NCBI RefSeq assembly: GCF_000972705.2
Contig: NZ_LATL02000164.1
Location: 1-20,670 of the forward strand
Direction: 5' to 3'
Length of the DNA: 20,670 bases
DNA from: Limnoraphis robusta CS-951
GTDB taxonomy: Bacteria; Cyanobacteriota; Cyanobacteriia; Cyanobacteriales; Microcoleaceae
Shown here one piece after another: positions 16,120-20,670 of the stretch (position 1 is the stretch's first letter; each line of letters starts with the position of its first letter). Under the pieces are notes generated by a model. The model was not told the DNA's origin, ran no database searches, and was given only the letters and a program-made list of their open reading frames with translations. Both the position numbers and the translations under genes were made by a program.

Positions 16120-16152
16120 AAAAACCCGGTTTCTCAAAGAAACCGGGTTTTT
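16120..16152. repeat. Solitary REP-like palindrome (15-bp perfect stem, 3-nt loop)
   Basis: Left arm AAAAACCCGGTTTCT (16120-16134), loop CAA, right arm AGAAACCGGGTTTTT (16138-16152). The 33-bp reverse complement is identical, loop included, to the palindrome at 20454-20486 beside the RAYT gene, so this is the same element in inverted orientation. It lies in the spacer between two divergent genes and cannot be a terminator for either. It matches a widespread Oscillatoriales-type interspersed palindrome and is most simply a dispersed REP copy. Confidence 0.85.
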
Positions 16153-16180
16153 TACTTTTAGGCTGAAGAAACGCTATAGT
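16151..16180 (+). promoter_or_regulatory. Candidate promoter of the FecR-domain gene
   Basis: TTTACT (16151-16156) and TATAGT (16175-16180) are 18 bp apart, 30 bp before the ATG at 16210. The -35-like box overlaps the last T residues of the REP-like palindrome, so the repeat may have supplied or altered the promoter. The match is by eye only. Confidence 0.3.
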
Positions 16181-16209
16181 ATTTTTAAAGTTAGTTTTGA
16201 GGGTTAAGG

Positions 16210-17118
16210 ATGAATTTATTATCTCACAAACAACTTAGAATCTTAACCGGGGTAATGTTGGCGTTGTCTATTCCTTGGTTTACGTTAGATGTTGCCGTTG
16301 CAAATCCGATTCTAGAAACCGTTCAAAGCTTAGAAACTCGCGGATTAACGATAGAAGAAATTAATGGAAAATCGGTTAGTCTCAACGGAGAACCCGCCCA
16401 AGTTGGAGATATTTTAAAAGTTGGCGATCAAATTAGCACGGGTAAAGATACTATTATTAATTTGCGAATTGATAGTTATATTGGTTTAGTTGAAGTTGCC
16501 GAAAATACAACCGTTGAAGTGAAAACCCTTTCGGGTGAAGCCGGAATTGATCCTAATCAAATCACCGTTTTATCCGTAACAGCAGGACGAGTGAGATTAT
16601 CGATTTCTCGGTTTGTGAGTTCCCCTTTTTGGAGTGAAACCATTCCTCAAAATCAACGCCAAAATTCAGTCACAAATTCTCCCTTTAGAATCGAAACCCC
16701 GACGACAATTATCGGAGTCCGAGGCACCACATTTGGAGTCAATGTCGCCCCCGATGGAAGAACAGCAATTCACAGTCAAGAAGGAATAGTTGGAGTTGTC
16801 ACCGACGGAGAAGAAGTTAAACTAGAAAAGGGTCAAGTTGCTATTGTTACCCCCGCCGAAAAACCAACAGCAGTCGCCAATATTCCCCCCTTATCTCAAC
16901 TGCGAGTTAGAACTTTAACAAGATTGGGTTTAGAAACGGTACAATTGCGAGGAACAGTCGATCCGATGGATTTAGTGTATATTAATGATCAACCGATTCA
17001 AACGGATGCTGGGGGAAATTTTGACTTCATCGGACGTTTACCCGTGAGTCGGCGTTTAGAGGTAACAGTACGGGGGCCATCGGTAAGAGAACGATTTTAT
17101 GTCATTGCCGTTCCTTAG
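16210..17118 (+). CDS. Secreted FecR-domain protein
   Basis: A 302-residue protein with a cleavable signal peptide (basic start MNLLSHKQLR, hydrophobic 11-25, probable cleavage after AVA at 31). The region at about 60-225 has FecR-domain character: VGDILKVGDQISTGKDT, INLRIDSYIGLVEVAENTTV, GRVRLSI, then FRIETPTTIIGVRGTTFGV followed by HSQEGIVGVV. The C-terminal part (about 235-300) has a small beta-rich module (VQLRGTVDPMDLVYIND... FIGRLPV) resembling an Ig-like fold. Classical FecR senses iron siderophore signals together with a FecI sigma factor; no FecI, TonB receptor or transmembrane helix beyond the signal peptide is present here, so this is a stand-alone periplasmic or cell-surface version common in cyanobacteria. 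The role is unknown. GAGG seven bases upstream supports the start. It is 44 bp ahead of mtnD, but a functional link is not evident. Confidence 0.85.
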   Translation: MNLLSHKQLRILTGVMLALSIPWFTLDVAVANPILETVQSLETRGLTIEEINGKSVSLNGEPAQVGDILKVGDQISTGKDTIINLRIDSYIGLVEVAENTTVEVKTLSGEAGIDPNQITVLSVTAGRVRLSISRFVSSPFWSETIPQNQRQNSVTNSPFRIETPTTIIGVRGTTFGVNVAPDGRTAIHSQEGIVGVVTDGEEVKLEKGQVAIVTPAEKPTAVANIPPLSQLRVRTLTRLGLETVQLRGTVDPMDLVYINDQPIQTDAGGNFDFIGRLPVSRRLEVTVRGPSVRERFYVIAVP

Positions 17119-17162
17119 TGCTAAATTATTAATTATGTGTTTTGTAAGGGAAGATAGAAACA

Positions 17163-17729
17163 ATGGCAATTTTACAATTAGAAGACGGAAGGACTTACAC
17201 CCAACTTGAGGATATTTCTCGCAGGTTAGAACCGTTGAATGTGCGGTTAAATTATTGGCCGGTTAGACAACACCCGGAATTCCAGGCTTTGTTAAATAAA
17301 CCCGCTTTAGATGAGACTGAAAAAGAACAATTGCTTCAGGGATTAGATCATTATTTTGAACAGTTAAAACAAACCGATGGTTATCAATCTCGGGATTTAA
17401 TTGCGTTACATCCTGATATTCCCAATCTTGATTCATTAATGGCAAAATTTGAAAGTTGTCACACCCACGCCGATGATGAAGTCCGCTACATTATTGACGG
17501 TGAAGGGGTGTTTGGGTTTGTTTGTCCCGATGGTTCCCAGATGGAATTAACCATTCAACCCGAAGAGTATATTAATGTTCCAGCCGAAAGCGAACATTGG
17601 TTTCATTTGACTGATAAAAAGCGCATTAAAGCGGTGCGTTACTTTATCACGACAGAGGGTTGGGTTCCCGAATATACGGAAACAAAAATTCGCATGAATT
17701 CTCAAACCAACTCGTTAGTCATGGGTTAA
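17163..17729 (+). CDS. mtnD: Acireductone dioxygenase
   Basis: A 188-residue cupin enzyme of the methionine salvage pathway. With Fe2+ it oxidises 1,2-dihydroxy-3-keto-5-methylthiopentene to formate and 2-keto-4-methylthiobutyrate, the direct precursor of methionine; with Ni2+ the family makes methylthiopropionate, formate and CO instead. Metal ligands are visible as His100 and His102 (CHTHADDEVRY), Glu106 and His145 (SEHWFHL), in the spacing seen for the Klebsiella enzyme. Other family marks are EVRYIIDGEGVFGF and the IRPxEYINVPA-like QPEEYINVPAES. Length is typical. AAGGGAAG upstream of ATG 17163 serves as ribosome site. It is the first of three consecutive mtn genes; a hairpin lies between it and mtnW. 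Confidence 0.95.
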   Translation: MAILQLEDGRTYTQLEDISRRLEPLNVRLNYWPVRQHPEFQALLNKPALDETEKEQLLQGLDHYFEQLKQTDGYQSRDLIALHPDIPNLDSLMAKFESCHTHADDEVRYIIDGEGVFGFVCPDGSQMELTIQPEEYINVPAESEHWFHLTDKKRIKAVRYFITTEGWVPEYTETKIRMNSQTNSLVMG

Positions 17730-17736
17730 AATAAAA

Positions 17737-17764
17737 TCCCCCAATCTTGAAAGAGAACGGGGGA
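17737..17764 (+). terminator. Hairpin between mtnD and mtnW (weak terminator or processing site)
   Basis: TCCCCC (17737-17742) pairs with GGGGGA (17759-17764) around a 16-nt loop, 8 bp after the mtnD stop. No T-run follows, so full termination is doubtful. It could attenuate or stabilise the mtnD message relative to mtnW and mtnB. Confidence 0.35.
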
Positions 17765-17793
17765 AATGAGTTCATTTTGTGTTAATATTAAAG

Positions 17794-18960
17794 ATGACTA
17801 TTGAAGTAGATTATCGCTTTCCTGCGGGTGTTGATGCGGAACGTCAAGCGAAAGTCATTGCTATCGGACAAACGGCTGGAACTTGGGATGCACGGTTTAG
17901 TCACCGAGAAGAAATTATGCGATCGCATTTGGGGGAAGTTCTCGGGATTAAAACGAATAAAAAGGGAGAATATATTGCAACGATTTGCTTTCCAGAAATT
18001 AACGTCGAAAATGATATTGCTAGCCTGCTGACGATGATTTTTGGCAAGTATTCAATGGCAGGTGTCGGTAAGGTTGTCGGCTTGCGTTTAGATGAAAATT
18101 ATGGCAAGTTTCCTCAGTTTGGAATCGAGGGAATTAGAAAACTATTAAATGTGTATAACCGCCCCTTAATTATGGCAATTTATAAGCCTGCTTTGGGGTT
18201 ATCTGCTGCCGATCATGCTAATATTTTAGAACAGGTGGCGTTTGCGGGGTTGGATATTATTAAAGATGATGAAATCATGGCAGATTTAGACGTCGCCCCT
18301 ACGTTAAAACGCTTAGAAGCTTGTTATCCGGTTTTGGAACGAGTTAAAAAAGAAACCGGGCGAACCGTTTTGTATGCGGTAAATGTCACGGGTTCAGCCA
18401 CAGAATTAATAAAAAAAGCTAAAATGTTAGTTCAAAATGGGGCAAATGCTCTATTATTAAATGTGCTAACTTATGGGTTTTCCGTGTTGGAAGCATTAGC
18501 CGCAGATCCAGAGATTAATGTGCCGATTTTTGCCCATCCAGCGTTAGCGGGGGCGATGTGTGCTTCATCGGATACAGGGTTAGCTTATTCGGTGGTTTTA
18601 GGAACATTAATGGCGCATGGCGGGGCGGATGCGGTGCTTTATCCGGCGCATTATGGAAGTTTACCGTTTGATGCGGTAGAAGAAGGTAAAATAAGAGATA
18701 TTTTGCGATCGCGAAATGTTTTTCCGGTGCCTTCTGCGGGGATTCATCCGGGTATTGTTCCCCAAGCTTTAAAAGATTATGGAAATGAGGTTATTTTAAA
18801 TGCGGGAACCGGAATTATGGATCATCCAGAGAATCCATCAGCAGGTGTAAAAGCGTTTTTTGAAGCGTTAGAACGATGTCAAAATCAACAATCTTTTGAA
18901 CTAGAAAATGTACCAACTGGGGCGTTACGTCAAGCCTTGGAAAAATGGGGAAATAAATAA
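17794..18960 (+). CDS. mtnW: RuBisCO-like protein, 2,3-diketo-5-methylthiopentyl-1-phosphate enolase
   Basis: A 388-residue form IV RuBisCO homologue. It has the RuBisCO barrel signature GLDIIKDDE (153-161), in which Lys157 is the expected carbamylated, Mg-binding Lys together with Asp159 and Glu160. KPALGLS (131-137) corresponds to KPKLGLS of true RuBisCO, with the second Lys replaced. GSATELIKKA, FAHPALAGAM and SAGIHPGIVPQ follow. The protein is shorter than true large subunits (about 470 residues) and lacks the loop-6 catalytic Lys, so CO2 fixation is not expected. The neighbours fix the role: MtnW tautomerises 2,3-diketo-5-methylthiopentyl-1-phosphate to the enol phosphate. An enzyme of this kind is established in Bacillus and in Microcystis. 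The ATG at 17794 fits the family start; a GTG five codons upstream is less likely. No strong Shine-Dalgarno is seen, so coupling to mtnD translation is not assured. Confidence 0.93.
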   Translation: MTIEVDYRFPAGVDAERQAKVIAIGQTAGTWDARFSHREEIMRSHLGEVLGIKTNKKGEYIATICFPEINVENDIASLLTMIFGKYSMAGVGKVVGLRLDENYGKFPQFGIEGIRKLLNVYNRPLIMAIYKPALGLSAADHANILEQVAFAGLDIIKDDEIMADLDVAPTLKRLEACYPVLERVKKETGRTVLYAVNVTGSATELIKKAKMLVQNGANALLLNVLTYGFSVLEALAADPEINVPIFAHPALAGAMCASSDTGLAYSVVLGTLMAHGGADAVLYPAHYGSLPFDAVEEGKIRDILRSRNVFPVPSAGIHPGIVPQALKDYGNEVILNAGTGIMDHPENPSAGVKAFFEALERCQNQQSFELENVPTGALRQALEKWGNK

Positions 18961-18973
18961 GGAAAAAACAGAG

Positions 18974-19597
18974 ATGAACAGCGATCCACGTCAAGATTTA
19001 ATCACCGCTTCTCGTCAATTTTATCAACTGGGTTGGATGGCGGGAACGGCTGGTAATTTGTCTGCTAGAGTCGAGGATGGGAGTTTTTGGATTACCGCCA
19101 GTGGCAAACAAAAAGGCAAGTTAACCGAAGAAGATTTTGTGCGCGTTTCTCTGCAAGGAGAGGTGATAGAAAACCCAAATTTAAAGAATCGCCCCTCCGC
19201 AGAAACGAGTATTCATCAAGCTGTTTATTCGTTGTTTCCTGATGCAAAAGCTTGTTATCATGTTCACTCTGTAGAAGCGAAACTGGTGACAAACTTTACC
19301 GAAGGCGATCACTTGAATTTACCCCCCATTGAAATGTTAAAAGGGTTAGGGGTTTGGGAAGAACATCCGAAAGTCGTGATGCCTGTGTTTAAAAATTACT
19401 TAGAAGTGTCTAAAATTGCAGAAGAAATTGGCGATCGCTTTAAACAATCAAAACCCGATGTTCCAGCGTTATTGATTAGAAATCATGGGGTTACGGTTTG
19501 GGCAAATTCAGCCTTTGATGCCGAAAATTATATTGAATTAACAGAATATATTTTCCGTTATATTGTGGCAGCGCGTCAAGTCGGAGTGAACCATTAA
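18974..19597 (+). CDS. mtnB: Methylthioribulose-1-phosphate dehydratase
   Basis: A 207-residue class II aldolase-fold enzyme. It removes water from 5-methylthioribulose-1-phosphate to give 2,3-diketo-5-methylthiopentyl-1-phosphate, the substrate of the enolase encoded just upstream. The Zn site is visible as His96 and His98 (CYHVHSVEA) and His171 (IRNHGVTVW). Family motifs also include GWMAGTAGNLS, ITASGKQKG and RPSAETSIH (with Glu77). Length is normal. ATG 18974 is preceded by AAGGA with about 11-bp spacing and starts 13 bp after mtnW ends; a frame extension to 18908 overlaps mtnW and lacks family similarity, so it is rejected. It is the third gene of the salvage operon and is followed by a hairpin at 19621. 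MtnX or MtnC, MtnA and MtnK/MtnP must be encoded elsewhere. Confidence 0.94.
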   Translation: MNSDPRQDLITASRQFYQLGWMAGTAGNLSARVEDGSFWITASGKQKGKLTEEDFVRVSLQGEVIENPNLKNRPSAETSIHQAVYSLFPDAKACYHVHSVEAKLVTNFTEGDHLNLPPIEMLKGLGVWEEHPKVVMPVFKNYLEVSKIAEEIGDRFKQSKPDVPALLIRNHGVTVWANSAFDAENYIELTEYIFRYIVAARQVGVNH

Positions 19598-19620
19598 TCT
19601 TGACTTCAACCTAAAATAAA

Positions 19621-19651
19621 CTGCTTTAGCCCTGAAACCCGACTAAAGCAG
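19621..19651 (+). terminator. Hairpin after mtnB
   Basis: CTGCTTTAG (19621-19629) and CTAAAGCAG (19643-19651) form a perfect 9-bp stem with a 13-nt loop, 23 bp after the mtnB stop. The following bases (CTAAAACTA) lack a T-run, so it may be a processing or stability hairpin rather than a strong intrinsic terminator. It marks the probable end of the mtn transcript. Confidence 0.5.
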
Positions 19652-19772
19652 CTAAAACTATCTCAATGGAATTCAATGCTACTCAGCCTCTTGTCAAAGA
19701 TTTAACAATTGAGCGTGAGCAAATTATATGGTAGCACCTAGTTGAAGATTTGGCTAGTTCTTTAGACAAATT

Positions 19773-19827
19773 TTCCAAAAACCAAGTTTCTCCAAAAACC
19801 CGCTAACTTCTGCAAAACCGGGTTTTT
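19773..19827 (+). repeat. Degenerate REP-like element overlapping the 3' end of the RAYT gene
   Basis: This 55-bp copy aligns with the element at 20433-20486. Both begin TTCCAAAAA, then CAAGTTTCTCCAAAAACCCG, and both end in ACCGGGTTTTT. Here the inner stem has decayed (CTAACTTCTGCAA instead of the GTTTCT/AGAAAC arms). The minus-strand RAYT stop codon (TAA, 19826-19828) lies in the final T-run, so the gene's end and the repeat's end coincide. Within the element CCAAAAACCAAGTTTCT and CCAAAAACCCGCTAACT repeat with a 17-bp period, an extra left arm also seen in the upstream copy. Confidence 0.75.
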
Positions 19828-20389
19828 ATTCTAAAGTTAAGTGTTGAATCAAAGATTGTTCAATTTCTGATTCAACAAAAAGACGGTAGGAATTCTGAGT
19901 CGTAAATTGTGAGAGAATGATCTGAGGATGAGGTAAATAACCGTCTCTTAAGCCAATATATTCAAGATAACTTGAAAACTCCCAAGCTTCAGGCTTGTTG
20001 ACTAATTTCGCGGCTACAGGGTTTAAATGAATGTATCGAGATAAATGCAATAAATACTCGTTTTTATCTACATGAACAGCTTGAAAACGTCCTTGAAATA
20101 GTGAACCCAATCGATTATAGCGTTTGTTAATTGCTTTCGTATAAGATAGAGAGAACTTTTGCATCATCTCTGACATATTATCGGTTTTGAGATACACTAA
20201 TAAATGATAATGGTTAGGCATTAAACAATAGGCAACTATTTCTATTAAGTCGGGATTAAAAAAGTTACGAATTTGCCGTAAGAAGAATAAGTAATTTTCT
20301 CGTTCAAAAAAGATTAACTGTCTGTTATTGCCTCGATTATAAAGATGATAATAGTTACCTTGATAAAATTGAACAGAACGCGAGGGCAT
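19826..20389 (-). CDS. REP-associated tyrosine transposase (RAYT, Y1_Tnp family)
   Basis: A 187-residue single-domain HUH enzyme related to IS200/IS605 TnpA. The N-terminal YYHLYNRGNNRQ (13-24) and LMPNHYHLLV (56-65) give the metal-binding HUH motif with His60 and His62. SLFQGRF (96-102) and RYIHLNPVAAKLV (118-130) are hallmarks of the RAYT branch; Tyr119 is my candidate catalytic Tyr by alignment from memory. RAYTs nick single-stranded REP hairpins and are thought to spread REP elements; they are usually single-copy, domesticated and not flanked by IS ends. That fits here: REP-like elements lie on both sides, and no IS200-type ends or tnpB are visible. The frame is intact, which implies selection or recent arrival. 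It is convergent with mtnB. No Shine-Dalgarno is seen at ATG 20389. A probable promoter lies at 20416-20445. Confidence 0.9.
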   Translation of the reverse strand: MPSRSVQFYQGNYYHLYNRGNNRQLIFFERENYLFFLRQIRNFFNPDLIEIVAYCLMPNHYHLLVYLKTDNMSEMMQKFSLSYTKAINKRYNRLGSLFQGRFQAVHVDKNEYLLHLSRYIHLNPVAAKLVNKPEAWEFSSYLEYIGLRDGYLPHPQIILSQFTTQNSYRLFVESEIEQSLIQHLTLE

Positions 20390-20415
20390 CAGATTGAGTT
20401 CAAAACTTTGATTTT

Positions 20416-20445
20416 ATTATATCTTAAAACTATTCCAAAAAACAA
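20416..20445 (-). promoter_or_regulatory. Candidate promoter of the RAYT gene, with its -35 inside the REP-like element
   Basis: On the minus strand a perfect TATAAT (plus 20416-20421) lies 18 bp from TTGTTT (plus 20440-20445). Start of transcription would fall about 20 bp before the ATG. The -35 box lies in the outer arm of the upstream REP-like element, so element and gene expression may be physically linked. The -10 is a full consensus match; the -35 is weak. Confidence 0.45.
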
Positions 20446-20486
20446 GTTTCTCCAAAAACCCGGTTTCTTTGAGAAACCGGGTTTTT
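20433..20486 (+). repeat. REP-like element upstream of the RAYT gene (15-bp perfect palindrome plus extra arm)
   Basis: The core is left arm AAAAACCCGGTTTCT (20454-20468), loop TTG, right arm AGAAACCGGGTTTTT (20472-20486). It is preceded by a degenerate extra left arm CCAAAAAACAAGTTTCT (20435-20451), 17 bp in phase with the true arm. The core equals the reverse complement of 16120-16152 exactly. Its right arm is also the first bases of the 42-bp tandem array, so element and array are continuous. Confidence 0.88.
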
Positions 20487-20670
20487 CAACACCTATCAAC
20501 CCGGCTTCCTAGAAGTTACCGGGTTTTTCAACACCTATCAACCCGGCTTCCTAGAAGTTACCGGGTTTTTCAACACCTATCAACCCGGCTTCCTAGAAGT
20601 TACCGGGTTTTTCAACACCTATCAACCCGGCTTCCTAGAAGTTACCGGGTTTTTCAACACCTATCAACCC
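20476..20670 (+). repeat. 42-bp tandem array of palindromic units (4 full copies plus 27 bp, open at the window end)
   Basis: Units begin at 20476, 20518, 20560, 20602 and 20644, each starting ACCGGGTTTTTCAACACC and continuing TATCAACCCGGCTTCCTAG and AAGTT; all visible copies are identical. Across each junction AACCCGG-CTTC-CTA-GAAG-TTA-CCGGGTT forms a hairpin of 7 plus 4 bp with a TTA bulge, a variant of the REP palindrome. A constant 14-bp linker (TTTCAACACCTATC) joins consecutive hairpins. Perfect identity implies very recent expansion or homogenisation. The window ends inside unit 5, so the copy number is unknown. The 42-bp period is a multiple of three, but no gene runs through it. Confidence 0.93.

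Noticed and set aside
16050..16121. 24-codon extension of endonuclease V
   Set aside because: It would need a TTG start inside the palindrome; ATG 16049 has AAGGGA and gives catalytic residue numbering matching the family.
16120..16152. Intrinsic terminator (strong hairpin followed by T-run)
   Set aside because: It lies between two divergent gene starts and the same 33 bp recurs elsewhere in inverse orientation, so a dispersed repeat explains it better.
16210..17118. FecI/FecR iron-signalling system
   Set aside because: Only a FecR-like domain is present; there is no sigma factor, TonB-dependent receptor or inner-membrane helix after the signal peptide.
17794..18960. True RuBisCO large subunit
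   Set aside because: It is too short, has KPALGLS instead of KPKLGLS, no loop-6 Lys, no rbcS nearby, and sits between mtnD and mtnB.
18908..18973. 22-codon extension of MtnB overlapping mtnW
   Set aside because: It overlaps the end of mtnW in another frame; ATG 18974 has an upstream AAGGA and fits the family length.
19826..20389. Active IS200/IS605 insertion sequence
   Set aside because: The protein has RAYT-branch motifs, and neither tnpB nor typical IS ends are visible; the flanks are REP-like palindromes instead.
20476..20670. CRISPR array
   Set aside because: The 28-bp palindromic part and the 14-bp linker are both identical in every unit; CRISPR spacers are unique and about twice as long or more. 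No cas genes are near.

Overview
The window looks like chromosomal DNA of a filamentous cyanobacterium (Oscillatoriales-type: Planktothrix, Lyngbya, Limnoraphis and relatives). Support comes from frequent HIP1 octamers GCGATCGC (for example at 4162, 4288, 8428, 14012, 15530, 17919, 18705 and 19431), roughly 40% GC judged by eye, multi-PAS/GAF kinases with a bilin-type GAF, and the interspersed palindrome AAACCCGGTTTCT/AGAAACCGGGTTT. No species call is attempted.

Region 1 (1-7330, minus strand): a likely signalling operon read right to left. It holds a sensorless soluble histidine kinase, two paralogous REC-GGDEF-EAL proteins (one keeps an intact EAL site, the other has lost it) and two REC-HisKA-HATPase 'reverse hybrid' proteins. 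A small, very acidic lipoprotein follows with its own probable promoter. None of the five signalling proteins shows a membrane segment, so this looks like a cytoplasmic phosphorelay coupled to c-di-GMP.

Region 2 (7330-13571): a 389-bp divergent intergenic region with a 19-bp operator-like palindrome, then a 1950-residue plus-strand sensor kinase: 4 CBS, GAF, PAS, PAS, PAS, a LOV-like PAS with Ser at the photoactive Cys position, a cyanobacteriochrome-like GAF, 4 PAS, and HisKA_2/HATPase. It has no receiver of its own. The REC proteins of the divergent operon are natural candidate partners, but this is inference from position.

Region 3 (13572-17118): a repeat-rich spacer, an atypical SDR/NmrA protein and a membrane-anchored lysozyme-like protein (probable two-gene operon), a convergent endonuclease V, and a divergent secreted FecR-domain protein. 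A 33-bp palindrome sits between the last two.

Region 4 (17119-19651): a methionine-salvage operon of acireductone dioxygenase (mtnD), a RuBisCO-like enolase (mtnW) and methylthioribulose-1-phosphate dehydratase (mtnB), closed by a hairpin. No mtnX phosphatase is present here.

Region 5 (19652-20670): the most unusual part. A REP-associated tyrosine transposase (RAYT) gene is bracketed by two REP-like elements. The upstream element runs into a 42-bp tandem array whose units each carry a variant of the same palindrome, and the array continues past the window edge. A copy identical to the upstream palindrome, but inverted, lies 4.3 kb away between endonuclease V and the FecR gene. Together these look like an expanding REP/RAYT system.
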